Counted from the stretch's first letter, positions 16,562 through 25,644 are shown. The stretch: DNA of 64,000 nt from Streptomyces sp. NBC_01235 (GCF_035989285.1 NZ_CP108513.1:10416001-10480000), one strand, 5' to 3'. The notes: a model not told the origin generated them from the sequence alone. Numbers and translations are program-made.

Positions 16562-17406
16562 CCCGCTCGCGAAAGGAGACACCGGTGCTCACCCGCGCCC
16601 TCGGCCGGACGCCCCACTACGTCGTCGCCGGCGGACTGGCCGTCATCTTCCTCTTCCCCCTGCTGTGGAACGCCTGGGCCTCGGTCAGCGCCCAGCCCGG
16701 CACGGCGCAGGAGTCCGGCCACGGCCTCGGCAACTACCGCACGCTGCTCGACTACGACGCCGGCCTGTGGCGCTACCTCGGCAACAGCACCGTCGTCTCC
16801 GCGCTCACCGTCGCACTGACCCTCGGAGTCTCCCTGCTCGGCGGCTACGCCTTCGCCCGCTTCGACTTCCCGGGCAAGAACCTGCTGTTCCTGCTGACGC
16901 TGGCCATCCTCATGGTCCCGTACGCCACCCTCCTCATCCCGCTCTACGTGCTGCTCGGCAGGCTTCATCTGCAGAACTCGCTGTTCGGGCTGAGCCTGGT
17001 GCTGGCCATGTTCCAACTGCCGTTCGCCACCTTCATGATGCGGATCTCCTTCGAGGCGGTCCCGCGCGAGCTGGAGGAGTCGGCGCTCGTCGACGGCTGC
17101 GGCACGGCGGGCGCCCTGCGCCGGGTGCTCCTTCCGGCGGTGCGGCCGGGGCTGATCACCGTGGGGCTCTTCGCCTTCCTCGCCGCATGGAACGACTTCA
17201 TCGCGCCGCTGATCCTCATCTCGGACAGCGAGAAGGCACCCCTGCCGCTGGCCGTCGCGAACCTGCGCCAGCAGAGCATGGGCGCCGTCGACTACGGCGC
17301 CACCGAGGCCGGGGTGGTGGTCCTCGCCGTACCCTGCCTGCTCCTCTTCCTGCTCCTGCAACGGCACTACGTGCGGGGCTTCATGTCGGGCGCGCTCAAG
17401 GGCTGA
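16558..17406 (+). CDS. sugar ABC transporter permease (MalG-type)
   Basis: A 282-residue protein with six hydrophobic segments and the ATPase-contact loop ESALVDGCGTAGALRRVLLP. It forms the channel together with the preceding permease. The start is taken at the ATGA overlap. Only 25 bp separate it from the GH127 gene, so importer and intracellular enzyme are co-transcribed. Confidence 0.93.
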   Translation: MTRSRKETPVLTRALGRTPHYVVAGGLAVIFLFPLLWNAWASVSAQPGTAQESGHGLGNYRTLLDYDAGLWRYLGNSTVVSALTVALTLGVSLLGGYAFARFDFPGKNLLFLLTLAILMVPYATLLIPLYVLLGRLHLQNSLFGLSLVLAMFQLPFATFMMRISFEAVPRELEESALVDGCGTAGALRRVLLPAVRPGLITVGLFAFLAAWNDFIAPLILISDSEKAPLPLAVANLRQQSMGAVDYGATEAGVVVLAVPCLLLFLLLQRHYVRGFMSGALKG

Positions 17407-17431
17407 CGAACCGGATGAGAGGCATCAACTG

Positions 17432-19375
17432 GTGAGCGAGAAAAGAGAGTTGTCGACGTTGCTGCCCGTAGCACCGACCGAGGGGCGGTTGCACCCGCTG
17501 GGCCTGGACGAGGTCAGGATCACCGGAGGCTTCTGGGCCCGGCGCCGGGAGATCAACGCCACCGCCACACTCGCCCACTGCCGCGACTGGATGGAACGCG
17601 TCGGCTGGATCGGCAACTTCCGGGCCGCCGTCGAGGGCAGGATCCAACGGGACCGGCGGGGCCGTGAGTTCGCCGACTCCGACGTCTACAAGCTCCTCGA
17701 AGCCATGGTCTGGGAGACCGGACACGGCCTCGATCCCATGCTCACACAGTCCATCGCCGCCGCCCAGGAACCGGACGGCTATCTGAACACCGCCTTCGGC
17801 CGCCCCGGTCAGCAGCCCCGCTACAGCGACCTCGAATGGGGCCACGAGCTGTACTGCTACGGGCACTTGATCCAGGCGGGCGTGGCCCAGATCCGTACCG
17901 AAGGCGACGGTGAGCTGGCGAAGATCGCCCAGCGCGCCGCTGATCATGTCTGCGCCACCCTCGGCCGGGGCGGCATCGAACGGGTCTGCGGGCACCCGGA
18001 GATCGAGACGGCCCTGGTCGAACTGGCCAGGGCGACGGGGGAGCAGCGCTACCTCGACCAGGCCGCCCTGTTCGTCGAGCGCCGCGGCCGCGGCACCCTC
18101 GCCGACCCCGAGTTCGGCCGCGCCTACTACCAGGACGACCTGCCCGTCCGGCAGGCCACGGTGCTGCGCGGCCACGCCGTGCGCGCCCTCTACCTCGCGG
18201 CCGGCGCCGTCGACGTCGCCGTGGAGACCGGCGACGAGGAGCTGCTCGCCGCCGTCGTACGGCAGTGGGAGGCGACCGTCGCCCGCCGCACCCACCTGAC
18301 CGGCGGCATGGGCTCGCACCACCGGGACGAGTCCTTCGGCGACGACTTCGTCCTCCCGCCGGACCGCGCCTACTCGGAGACCTGCGCAGCGGTCGCCTCC
18401 GTGATGCTCAGCTGGCGGCTGCTGCTCGCCACCGGCGAGCCACGCTTCGCCGACCTGGCGGAGCGGACCCTGTTCAACGTGGTCGCGACCTCGCCGTCCG
18501 AGGACGGCAGGGCCTTCTTCTACGCCAACACCCTGCACCGGCGACGCCGCGGCACCGTACCGCCCGCCGACGCAGAGAGCCCGCGCGCCGAGTCGGGCCT
18601 GCGCGCCCCCTGGTTCGCGGTGTCCTGCTGCCCGACCAACGTCGCCCGCACCCTGGCGCTGCTTCCCGCGTACCTGGCGACGACGGACGACCACGGCATC
18701 CAACTGCACCAGTACGCCGACGCCGAGATCACCACCTCCCTCACCGGCGGCCACCGCGTCGCGCTGAGCGTACGCACCGACTACCCCTCGGGCGGGAGCG
18801 TGACGGTACGGATCGTCCGGTCCCCGGACCGCCCGTGGACCCTGTCGCTGCGCGTCCCCGCGTGGACCGAGGGCGCCACCGCACGGCTCGTCGACCCCGA
18901 CGGCGTACACCGTGCCGTCACCCCGGGCACGGTCACGGTGACCCGGCTCTTCCGGCCCGGGGAGGAGATCCGGCTCGAACTGCCCATGGCGCCGCGCTGG
19001 ATCGGGCCCGACCCGCGCATCGACGCCGTACGCGGCACCCTTGCCGTCCAGCGCGGGCCGCTGGTGTACTGCGCCGAGTCCGTGGACCTGCCGGACGGCC
19101 ACGAGGTCGACGTCGTACGGGTGGATCCGTCCGCCGAGCCGCAGGACGGGCCGGACGGGACCGTAGTGGCCCCCGGTGAACTCGCCACCGAACAAGGAGA
19201 ACCGCCCGAGGCCCCCTGGCCGTATCAGCCGCTCGACCGGGCCGCCGAGCCCGCCGCCGAGCCCGCCGGCATCGTCCTGGTGCCCTACCACTCCTGGGCG
19301 AACCGAGGGCCCTCGACGATGCGCGTGTGGCTGCCGACGACGTCCCCACCGCCGACCGCACCCCCCGGGAGGTAA
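17432..19375 (+). CDS. GH127 beta-L-arabinofuranosidase (intracellular)
   Basis: A 647-residue protein with no signal peptide, so it acts on sugar already imported. It has the GH127 (former DUF1680) (alpha/alpha)6 barrel followed by beta domains. The zinc-thiolate site of this family is present: Glu316 and Cys318 in YSETCAAV, and Cys399-Cys400 in VSCCPTN, with spacing like that of the characterised bifidobacterial enzyme HypBA1. It releases L-arabinose from beta-linked arabinooligosaccharides. The C-terminus (YHSWANRGPSTMRVWLPT) is the normal family end. GTG start with a GAGAGG ribosome site. Confidence 0.9.
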   Translation: MSEKRELSTLLPVAPTEGRLHPLGLDEVRITGGFWARRREINATATLAHCRDWMERVGWIGNFRAAVEGRIQRDRRGREFADSDVYKLLEAMVWETGHGLDPMLTQSIAAAQEPDGYLNTAFGRPGQQPRYSDLEWGHELYCYGHLIQAGVAQIRTEGDGELAKIAQRAADHVCATLGRGGIERVCGHPEIETALVELARATGEQRYLDQAALFVERRGRGTLADPEFGRAYYQDDLPVRQATVLRGHAVRALYLAAGAVDVAVETGDEELLAAVVRQWEATVARRTHLTGGMGSHHRDESFGDDFVLPPDRAYSETCAAVASVMLSWRLLLATGEPRFADLAERTLFNVVATSPSEDGRAFFYANTLHRRRRGTVPPADAESPRAESGLRAPWFAVSCCPTNVARTLALLPAYLATTDDHGIQLHQYADAEITTSLTGGHRVALSVRTDYPSGGSVTVRIVRSPDRPWTLSLRVPAWTEGATARLVDPDGVHRAVTPGTVTVTRLFRPGEEIRLELPMAPRWIGPDPRIDAVRGTLAVQRGPLVYCAESVDLPDGHEVDVVRVDPSAEPQDGPDGTVVAPGELATEQGEPPEAPWPYQPLDRAAEPAAEPAGIVLVPYHSWANRGPSTMRVWLPTTSPPPTAPPGR

Positions 19376-19479
19376 CCGACCGGTATGCCGGGCCGGGGAC
19401 ATTCGAACTGAAGGGAACCGCGACAGGCACCACCCACCGCGCCACGGCCACCGGCACCGTGACCGCCGACCCCGGGTGA
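19354..19479 (+). pseudogene. remnant of an Ig-like (Big_4-type) domain tail
   Basis: Just behind, and out of frame with, the GH127 end lies an open stretch reading VTDRYAGPGTFELKGTATG followed by a Thr-rich strand and TGA at 19477. This is the look of a bacterial Ig-like domain that ends many large secreted glycosidases. No start codon or upstream body exists. It is probably the surviving tail of a deleted gene. Confidence 0.45.
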
Positions 19480-19540
19480 GGGCCGGGGCACGAGCACAAC
19501 CGTCCATGCCGACCGACGCCCCCACGATCGGAGACCGAGC

Positions 19541-21715
19541 ATGTCCCAACCCCCCACTCGCCGCCACCTGTTGAGGCTGGCCGCCGGGACCGCGGCCGCC
19601 GTCCCGCTCCTGCACGCGACCCCGGCGGCTGCCCGTGCCGCCACCGTGGCCGCGCAGCCCACGGTCACGTCGACCTCGCTCCCGACCACCGCGGCCCCGG
19701 CACCCGTTCCGCCGACCTGGGCGGTACAACCGTTCCCACTGGACCAGGTGACCCTCGGCGACGGCGTCTTCCGCCGCAAGCGGGACCTGATGCTCGACTA
19801 CGCCCGGGCGTACCCCGCCGATCGCATCCTGGCGGTCTTCCGGGCCAACGCCGGGCTCGACACCCGAGGCGCCCTGCCGCCGGGCGGCTGGGAGACCTCC
19901 GACGGCAACCTGCGCGGCCACTACGGCGGCCACTTCCTGACCCTCGTCTCCCAGGCGTACGCGGACACACGCGAGGCCGCGCTGAAGACCAAGCTCGACC
20001 ACCTCGTGGCCGCGCTCGGCGAGTGCCAGCAGGCGCTGGCCGAGCACGGCTCGCCGAAACCGAGCCACCCCGGCTACCTGGCGGCCTACCCGGAGACCCA
20101 GTTCATCCTGCTGGAGAGCTACACGACCTACCCCACCATCTGGGCGCCCTACTACACCTGCCACAAGATCATGCGCGGTCTCCTCGACGCGTACACCCTG
20201 GCCGGGAACGCGCAGGCCCTCGCCATCGCCTCGAAGATGGGCGACTGGGTGCACAGCCGGCTCGGCCGGCTGCCCAAGGAGCAGCTGGAGCGCATGTGGT
20301 CGATCTACATCGCCGGTGAGTACGGCGGGATGAACGAGGTGCTGGCGGACCTGTACGCCCTCACCGGACGCGCGGAGCATCTCGCCGCCGCCCGCTGCTT
20401 CGACAACACCGCGCTGCTGGACGCCTGCGCCGGTGACCGGGACATCCTGGAGGGCAGGCACGCCAACCAGCACATCCCCCAGTTCACCGGCTATGTGCGG
20501 CTGTTCGACCATACGGGGTACGAGGAGTACGCGGCGGCGGCCCGCAACTTCTGGGGCATGGTCGCGGGCCCCCGGACGTACAGCCTGGGCGGCACGGGCC
20601 AGGGCGAGATGTTCCGGGCCCGGGGCGCCATCGCGGCCACCCTGGGCGACAACAACGCCGAGACCTGTGCCACGTACAACATGCTCAAGTTGAGCCGGCA
20701 GTTGTTCTTCCACGAGCCGACCCCCGCCTACATGGACTACTACGAGCGGGGTCTGACGAACCACATCCTGGCCTCTCGCCGGGACGCGCCCAGCACGGAC
20801 AGCCCGGAGGTCACCTACTTCGTCGGCATGGGGCCGGGGGTGGTGCGCGAGTACGACAACACCGGCACCTGCTGCGGCGGCACCGGCATGGAGAACCACA
20901 CCAAGTACCAGGACTCGGTCTACTTCCGTTCCGCGGGCGGCGACGCGCTGTACGTCAACCTCTACATCGCCTCGACCCTGCGCTGGCCGGAGCGGGGGCT
21001 CGTCATCGAGCAGACGAGCGCCTACCCGGCCGAGGGGGTCCGCACGCTGACGTTCCGTGAGGGCGGCGGCCCGCTCGACCTGAAGCTCCGGGTTCCGTCC
21101 TGGGCCACGGCAGGATTCACCGTCACCGTCAACGGGGTCCGGCAGCGGGTCCGGGCGGTGCCCGGCAGCTACCTCACCCTGAGCAGAAGCTGGCAGCGCG
21201 GCGACCGGGTCACGGTCACCGCCCCCTACCGCCTGCGCATCGAACGGGCGCTGGACGACCCCACCGTCCAGTCGCTGTTCTACGGGCCGGTGCTGCTGGT
21301 GGCGCGGAGCCCGTCGACGGACTTCCGGCGGTTCTCCTTCTACAAGGACTTCACGCTGCGGGGCGACCTGGCCGACGCGGTCCGCCCCGAGGGCCGTCCC
21401 CTGCACTTCACCACGCACGGCCTGACCCTGGCCCCGTTCCACCTGGCGGACGACACCCGCTACCACGCCTATTTCAGGCGCGCGGAGCCGGTCGTCGTGT
21501 TCGGTACGACCGACTCGGGCGTACCGAACCGTGCCCGCGGTGACCGCCTGACCTTCCTCGACGTCCTCTGGGCGCAGGCGCCGTTCGCGAGCTCGGCCCG
21601 TTTCGTGGAAGCGGTCCGCACCCTTGCCGACGCGTGGCTGTCCGACGGCCTGTTCACCCGGACCGAACGCGACCGCGTCGTCGCGGCGGCCGCCGGCGCC
21701 GGCCCGAGACGCTGA
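19541..21715 (+). CDS. exported GH146/GH127-type beta-L-arabinofuranosidase
   Basis: A 724-residue protein. The N-terminus (TRRHLLRLAAGTAAAVPLL, then an Ala-rich end) resembles a Tat signal. The barrel carries the zinc-Cys site of the former DUF1680 group: Glu374 and Cys376 in NAETCATYNM, and Cys444-Cys445 in TCCGGTGMENH, a pattern that fits GH146 better than GH127. It would trim beta-L-arabinofuranose outside the cell, complementing the cytoplasmic GH127. It lies 165 bp behind GH127, with the Ig-like remnant in the gap, and is the last gene of the island. Confidence 0.85.
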   Translation: MSQPPTRRHLLRLAAGTAAAVPLLHATPAAARAATVAAQPTVTSTSLPTTAAPAPVPPTWAVQPFPLDQVTLGDGVFRRKRDLMLDYARAYPADRILAVFRANAGLDTRGALPPGGWETSDGNLRGHYGGHFLTLVSQAYADTREAALKTKLDHLVAALGECQQALAEHGSPKPSHPGYLAAYPETQFILLESYTTYPTIWAPYYTCHKIMRGLLDAYTLAGNAQALAIASKMGDWVHSRLGRLPKEQLERMWSIYIAGEYGGMNEVLADLYALTGRAEHLAAARCFDNTALLDACAGDRDILEGRHANQHIPQFTGYVRLFDHTGYEEYAAAARNFWGMVAGPRTYSLGGTGQGEMFRARGAIAATLGDNNAETCATYNMLKLSRQLFFHEPTPAYMDYYERGLTNHILASRRDAPSTDSPEVTYFVGMGPGVVREYDNTGTCCGGTGMENHTKYQDSVYFRSAGGDALYVNLYIASTLRWPERGLVIEQTSAYPAEGVRTLTFREGGGPLDLKLRVPSWATAGFTVTVNGVRQRVRAVPGSYLTLSRSWQRGDRVTVTAPYRLRIERALDDPTVQSLFYGPVLLVARSPSTDFRRFSFYKDFTLRGDLADAVRPEGRPLHFTTHGLTLAPFHLADDTRYHAYFRRAEPVVVFGTTDSGVPNRARGDRLTFLDVLWAQAPFASSARFVEAVRTLADAWLSDGLFTRTERDRVVAAAAGAGPRR

Positions 21716-21821
21716 TCCCGAGTGAGACGCACGTCACGTCCGTCCGGCTCGGCCGCCTGTCACATTCCGCCGGAGCGTTCCGTCAGTGCTGTGTAAGCGT
21801 CCACACGGCAAGGAGATCATC

Positions 21822-22295
21822 ATGGAAGCGCGTCTCAACTTCTACGGCAACCCCCTCGCGGCCACCCTCGTGAAGCACTTCGGCGCTGCGGGCAAGGCCG
21901 TCACGGACTCGACACTGCCGACCGCGACCGGGAATCTGGTGCTGCTGCGGGCCAGCCAGATCAACGGCTGCGGCTTCTGCACCGACATGCACACCAAGGA
22001 CGCCATACACGCCGGGGAGACCTCGGTACGCCTCAATCTGGTCGCGGCCTGGCGCGAGGCCACGGTGTTCACCGACGCCGAGCGGGCCGCCCTGGAGCTG
22101 ACGGAGCAGGGCACCCGTATCGCCGACGCGGCCGGCGGCGTCCCCGACGAGGTCTGGGCGAACGCCGCCAAGTACTACGACGAGGAGCAGCTCACCGCCC
22201 TGGTGGCGCTCATCGCGATCATCAACGCCTACAACCGCCTGAACGTCATCATCCAGCAGCCCGCCGGCGACTATCAGCCGGGCCAGTTCGGCTGA
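21822..22295 (+). CDS. AhpD/carboxymuconolactone decarboxylase-like protein
   Basis: A 157-residue all-helical protein with the CGFCTDMH motif (Cys50 and Cys53, and the following His), the thiol-peroxidase/alkylhydroperoxidase active site of AhpD-like proteins. It probably reduces peroxides or handles small electrophiles. Single gene: ribosome site AAGGAGA before the ATG, hairpin terminator downstream (22343-22392). Confidence 0.88.
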   Translation: MEARLNFYGNPLAATLVKHFGAAGKAVTDSTLPTATGNLVLLRASQINGCGFCTDMHTKDAIHAGETSVRLNLVAAWREATVFTDAERAALELTEQGTRIADAAGGVPDEVWANAAKYYDEEQLTALVALIAIINAYNRLNVIIQQPAGDYQPGQFG

Positions 22296-22342
22296 GAGGC
22301 GACGCCGGCCGGCCTCACGAACGCCGTAGGAGGACGGGAGCG

Positions 22343-22392
22343 GAAGGCGGCTCACCCGGTCACCGGTCCACGGGGACGGGCGAGCCGCCTTC
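22343..22392 (+). terminator. terminator hairpin after the AhpD-like gene
   Basis: An 11-bp perfect stem GAAGGCGGCTC / GAGCCGCCTTC with a 28-nt loop that itself contains CCGGTCACCGG. Confidence 0.55.
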
Positions 22393-22416
22393 GCGCTTCA
22401 AGGCCTCCCGCCCGTT

Positions 22417-22432
22417 GGTAACAGCTGTTACC
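22417..22432. promoter_or_regulatory. perfect 16-bp palindrome, operator of the toxin-antitoxin pair
   Basis: GGTAACAGCTGTTACC is fully symmetric. It overlaps a TACCGT -10-like element (22429-22434) placed 6 nt before the ATG, with no ribosome site, so the transcript is probably leaderless. This fits autorepression by a ribbon-helix-helix antitoxin. Confidence 0.75.
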
Positions 22433-22440
22433 GTCTGCGT

Positions 22441-22680
22441 ATGGCGAAGACACAGTTGGGTGCGCGCGTCGACGACGAGATCGCGGAGCTGGCCAGGGCC
22501 CGGGCCAGGGACCGCGGCCTGCCCCTCGGCGACTACATCGCCGCCCTCGTGCGGGAGGACGTCGACGGACTGCGTCAGCGCGGCCTGGACGCGGCCCGGC
22601 GCTTCCTCGACGAGCACCAGGGCGTCTTCGACGAGGCCGAGGACGCCGACCGGCACGCCCCGGGCGCGCACGCCGCCTGA
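22441..22680 (+). CDS. CopG-like (ribbon-helix-helix) antitoxin
   Basis: A 79-residue protein. The N-terminal strand KTQLGARVDDEIAELARARA with a second helix LPLGDYIAALVREDVDG is the ribbon-helix-helix DNA-binding fold. The charged C-terminal helix (about 50-79) is the usual toxin-binding tail. It should bind the palindrome at 22417 and neutralise the next gene's product. Its stop and the next ATG overlap (TGATG). Confidence 0.75.
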   Translation: MAKTQLGARVDDEIAELARARARDRGLPLGDYIAALVREDVDGLRQRGLDAARRFLDEHQGVFDEAEDADRHAPGAHAA

Positions 22681-23057
22681 TGGACCTCCACATCGACGTC
22701 CCCTGGATCCTGCAGGTCGCGGAGATCGCGGGCGCGGCGGATCCGGCCCCCGACGACTACGGCGTGCCGGTGGCGGCGGTCGCCTGCCACCGCGCCGAAC
22801 TGCTCGAACAGCCCATCTACGACGGTCCCTACGCCCGCGCCGCCGCCCTCGTGCACGTACTCGGCCGCTGCCGCTGGCTCGACCGTTCCAACATGGCCGT
22901 CGCCGCGGCCACGGGCGTGATGTACCTGGAGGCCTCCGGGATCCCGGTGAAGCCCGCCCGCGAGGACGCGGTGGCCCTGCGCGACCTGCTGCGGGACCCC
23001 GCCTGCACGGCCGCGGGAATCGCCGCCCTCCTGCGCGGCTGGCCGCGAACCACCTGA
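22680..23057 (+). CDS. Fic/Doc-family-like toxin, with atypical active-site motif
   Basis: A 125-residue helical protein that matches the streptomycete 'Fic family toxin' type: MDLHIDVPWILQVAE, YGVPVAAVACHRAE, YARAAALVHVL, LDRSNMAVAAATGVMYLEASG. True Doc/Fic enzymes carry HxFx(D/E)(A/G)N(K/G)R. Here the equivalent is HVLGRCRWLDRSN, which keeps His and Asn but not the classic Gly-Asn-Lys/Arg loop. It may use a changed chemistry or be weakened. Paired and coupled with the antitoxin. Confidence 0.65.
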   Translation: MDLHIDVPWILQVAEIAGAADPAPDDYGVPVAAVACHRAELLEQPIYDGPYARAAALVHVLGRCRWLDRSNMAVAAATGVMYLEASGIPVKPAREDAVALRDLLRDPACTAAGIAALLRGWPRTT

Positions 23058-23203
23058 GCCGCCTCAGCCCCCATGGCTTCACGGAACGTCCACATGACCA
23101 CACGTGAACTTTAGGTTTCAAGCGCTACGCTCGTCGGCAGTTCGAGTGGCCGAGGAAGCCCACACACCGCCGCTCGCATTCCCCCCATGCACAGGAGACG
23201 CGC

Positions 23204-24310
23204 GTGCGCGACGGCGACGTAGTGGTGATCGGCGGCGGCTACGCGGGCGTCCGGCTGGCCAAACGACTGGACGCGACGGCGCGGGTCACGCTGGTGGACC
23301 GCAAGGAGGTCTTCTTCCACCGCATCGCCTCGCTGCGCGCCGGCGTCCGCCCGGACTGGTCGGTCACCCCCTTCATCCCGTACGACCGACTGCTGCGCGA
23401 CGGCCGGGTGGTCGTGGGCAAGGCGATCCGCATCGACACCGCCGAGCGGCAGGTCGCGCTGGCGACGGGGGAGCGACTCCCCTACGACGTGGTGGTGATC
23501 GCCACCGGAGCCGACTACCCCGAACCGGCCCGCTTCACCGGCACCACCACCGAGGAGACCCTCAAGTCCTTCGCCGGCCACCAGCGCAGGGTCGCCGCCG
23601 CCGAGCACGTCCTCGTCGTCGGCGGCGGGCCCTCCGGCGTCGAACTCAGCGCGGAGATCCGCCTGGCCCGGCCGGACGCCCGGGTCACGCTCGCCCACGC
23701 GGGGACGACGCTGCTGCACTCCACCGGCAGCGAGCGGGCCGGGCGCAAGGCGCTGGCCTGGCTGGAGTCCCACGACGTGCAGGTCCGCCTCGACTCGTTC
23801 ATGTCCCCCGGCAACGACTTCGGCACCTACCGCGACGCGCGCGGCGACATCATCGACGCCGACCTCTCCTTCTGGGCCACGGGCACCACGCCCAACACGC
23901 TCTGGCTGCGCCTGGCCGGACACGGCGACTGGCTGAACGCCGCCGGGCACGTCAAGGTCGACCGGCGGCTCCGGGTCGGTGGGCGGCCGGACGTGTTCGC
24001 CGTCGGCGACGTGAACGACGCCACCGAGCTCAAGATCACCCCCGCCGCGCTCGCCCAGGCCGACCTCGCCGCCCACAACATCCGCGTCCACCTGCAGAAC
24101 TCCGGCAGGCACCGCAGGGAGCCCCGCCTCTACCGGCCGATCCAGCGCACCCCGCTGATCGTGCCCTTCGGCCCGGCCGACGGAGTGACCGTGCTGCCCG
24201 TGCCGGGCGGTGAGAGCGCGGTGCTCGGCGGTCGCACCTCCGTGCTGGCCAAGGCGAAGACCCTCATGACCCCGTACATGAGGCGCCAACTCGGGTACAC
24301 CGCCACCTGA
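23204..24310 (+). CDS. FAD-dependent pyridine-nucleotide oxidoreductase (NDH-2/AIFM2-like)
   Basis: A 368-residue protein with two dinucleotide-binding folds: VVVIGGGYAGVRLAKRL (FAD, ~5-22) and HVLVVGGGPSGVELSAEI (NAD(P)H, ~140-157). An ATG motif (VVVIATGADYPEPARF) and a C-terminal FAD contact (VFAVGDVND) are also present. It is like type-II NADH dehydrogenases and AIF-like quinone reductases that pass electrons to quinones. GTG start with an ACAGGAGA ribosome site. Confidence 0.88.
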   Translation: MRDGDVVVIGGGYAGVRLAKRLDATARVTLVDRKEVFFHRIASLRAGVRPDWSVTPFIPYDRLLRDGRVVVGKAIRIDTAERQVALATGERLPYDVVVIATGADYPEPARFTGTTTEETLKSFAGHQRRVAAAEHVLVVGGGPSGVELSAEIRLARPDARVTLAHAGTTLLHSTGSERAGRKALAWLESHDVQVRLDSFMSPGNDFGTYRDARGDIIDADLSFWATGTTPNTLWLRLAGHGDWLNAAGHVKVDRRLRVGGRPDVFAVGDVNDATELKITPAALAQADLAAHNIRVHLQNSGRHRREPRLYRPIQRTPLIVPFGPADGVTVLPVPGGESAVLGGRTSVLAKAKTLMTPYMRRQLGYTAT

Positions 24311-24466
24311 CGCACCCATCGGTCGGGCGCTCCCGTCGCCTGCGGCCGCTTTTGGCCGAAACGGCACGCGGGGGTTTAGCAAGCGCTCTCAACTGCCCTG
24401 AACCGAAAGAAAGTTCGCCTAGGTTGGGCCTCTGATCACCAACGTACCTGTGCAGGAGGCTTTGCT

Positions 24467-25291
24467 GTGTCGGACTCCATCTCCCAGACCACCGAGACCG
24501 CCGGAACACCCGGCCGGATCGACACGTCCAAGCCGCACTCGGCCAGGTTCTGGAACTACTTCGTCGGAGGCAAGGACAACTACGAGGTCGACCGCGAGAT
24601 AGGGGACCACATCAAGGAGATCTTCCCCGGCCTTGTCGACGTCGCGGTCACCAGCCGGCACTTCCTGGGGCGCGCGGTGCGCCATCTGGCCGGCGAGCAG
24701 GGCATCCGCCAGTTCCTGGACGTGGGCACCGGCCTGCCCACCGCCGACAACACCCACCAAGTGGCCCAGCGCGTCGCCCCGGACGCCCGGATCGTCTACG
24801 TCGACAACGACCCCGTCGTACTCGCCCACGCGAACGCCCTGCTGACGAGCACGCCGGAAGGCAAGACCGCCTATCTGGACGCGGACCTGTACGACCCGGA
24901 AGCCGTCCTGGCAGCCGCCGCGGGCACCCTCGACTTATCCCAGCCGGTCGCCCTGATGATCCTCAACACGCTGGGCCATGTCGGCGACTACGAGCAGGCG
25001 CGCGACCTCGTCCGGCGGCTCATGGCCGGGCTGCCCTCGGGGAGCCACCTGGTCATCAGCGACAGCACGGCCACCAGCGAAGGCATGATCGCCGCGTCGG
25101 AGGCGTACAACGCGAGCGGCGCCGTACCCTACTACGTGCGCGGCATCGAGGAGATCGGCGGCTTCTTCGAGGGCCTGGAACTGGTGGAACCGGGGATCGT
25201 CCAGGTGCCGAAGTGGCGTCCGAACCCCGATGATTCGGCCAACTTCACCGGCGCTGTCGACGCCTACTGCGGCGTGGGGCGCAAGCAGTAG
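24467..25291 (+). CDS. SAM-dependent methyltransferase of the DUF574 (Methyltransf_19) family
   Basis: A 274-residue protein. The actinobacterial family signature is seen: SARFWNYFVGGKDNYEVDRE, FLDVGTGLPTADNTHQVAQ (SAM loop, ~85-103), IVYVDNDPVVLAHA, NTLGHVGDYEQA and the GYYVRG-like stretch near the end. Streptomycetes carry many copies, and their substrates are mostly unknown. GTG start with AGGAGG 8-10 bp upstream. Confidence 0.92.
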   Translation: MSDSISQTTETAGTPGRIDTSKPHSARFWNYFVGGKDNYEVDREIGDHIKEIFPGLVDVAVTSRHFLGRAVRHLAGEQGIRQFLDVGTGLPTADNTHQVAQRVAPDARIVYVDNDPVVLAHANALLTSTPEGKTAYLDADLYDPEAVLAAAAGTLDLSQPVALMILNTLGHVGDYEQARDLVRRLMAGLPSGSHLVISDSTATSEGMIAASEAYNASGAVPYYVRGIEEIGGFFEGLELVEPGIVQVPKWRPNPDDSANFTGAVDAYCGVGRKQ

Positions 25292-25323
25292 CCGCACCGG
25301 GCCCCGGCTCGGATACTGGGCGC

Positions 25324-25644
25324 ATGGGATTCGCCGTCTTCGTGACCTTGCCCGGGCTGGTCATTCTGCTCACCGCCGTGGCCTTCGCCGACCAACTGCT
25401 CCTCCGTGCCGGGCGGGCCGGATGGCTGCCCTGGCGGAACAGCGTCCGGCAGGGCCAGATATCGGCGACCGGGTTCGAGCAGCTCCATGCGAGCTTCTCG
25501 CCGGGGAAGCAGAGTGAACTGAAGGAGCGCCAGTCCGCACTGGTGATGCGCGACGACGAGGAGGACGGCGCGCCGCCGCACCGGACGACGGTGGACCTGG
25601 AGGAAGGATTCGCGGTCGTTCGGATGCCCCGCGCCGACCGGTAG
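25324..25644 (+). CDS. DUF6191-type small membrane protein
   Basis: A 106-residue protein. One N-terminal transmembrane helix (FAVFVTLPGLVILLTAVAFA) is followed by a polar part with LPWRNSVRQGQISATGFEQL and HASFSPGKQSELKERQS, the pattern of the DUF6191 family in streptomycetes. Function unknown. GATACT a few bases before the ATG and no ribosome site suggest a leaderless transcript. Confidence 0.7.
   Translation: MGFAVFVTLPGLVILLTAVAFADQLLLRAGRAGWLPWRNSVRQGQISATGFEQLHASFSPGKQSELKERQSALVMRDDEEDGAPPHRTTVDLEEGFAVVRMPRADR

Noticed and set aside
17396..21466. A 1356-codon minus-strand open frame across both arabinofuranosidase genes
   Set aside because: Composition is Gly/Val/Arg-biased with no domain. 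The plus strand carries two complete GH127/GH146-type enzymes with zinc-Cys sites.
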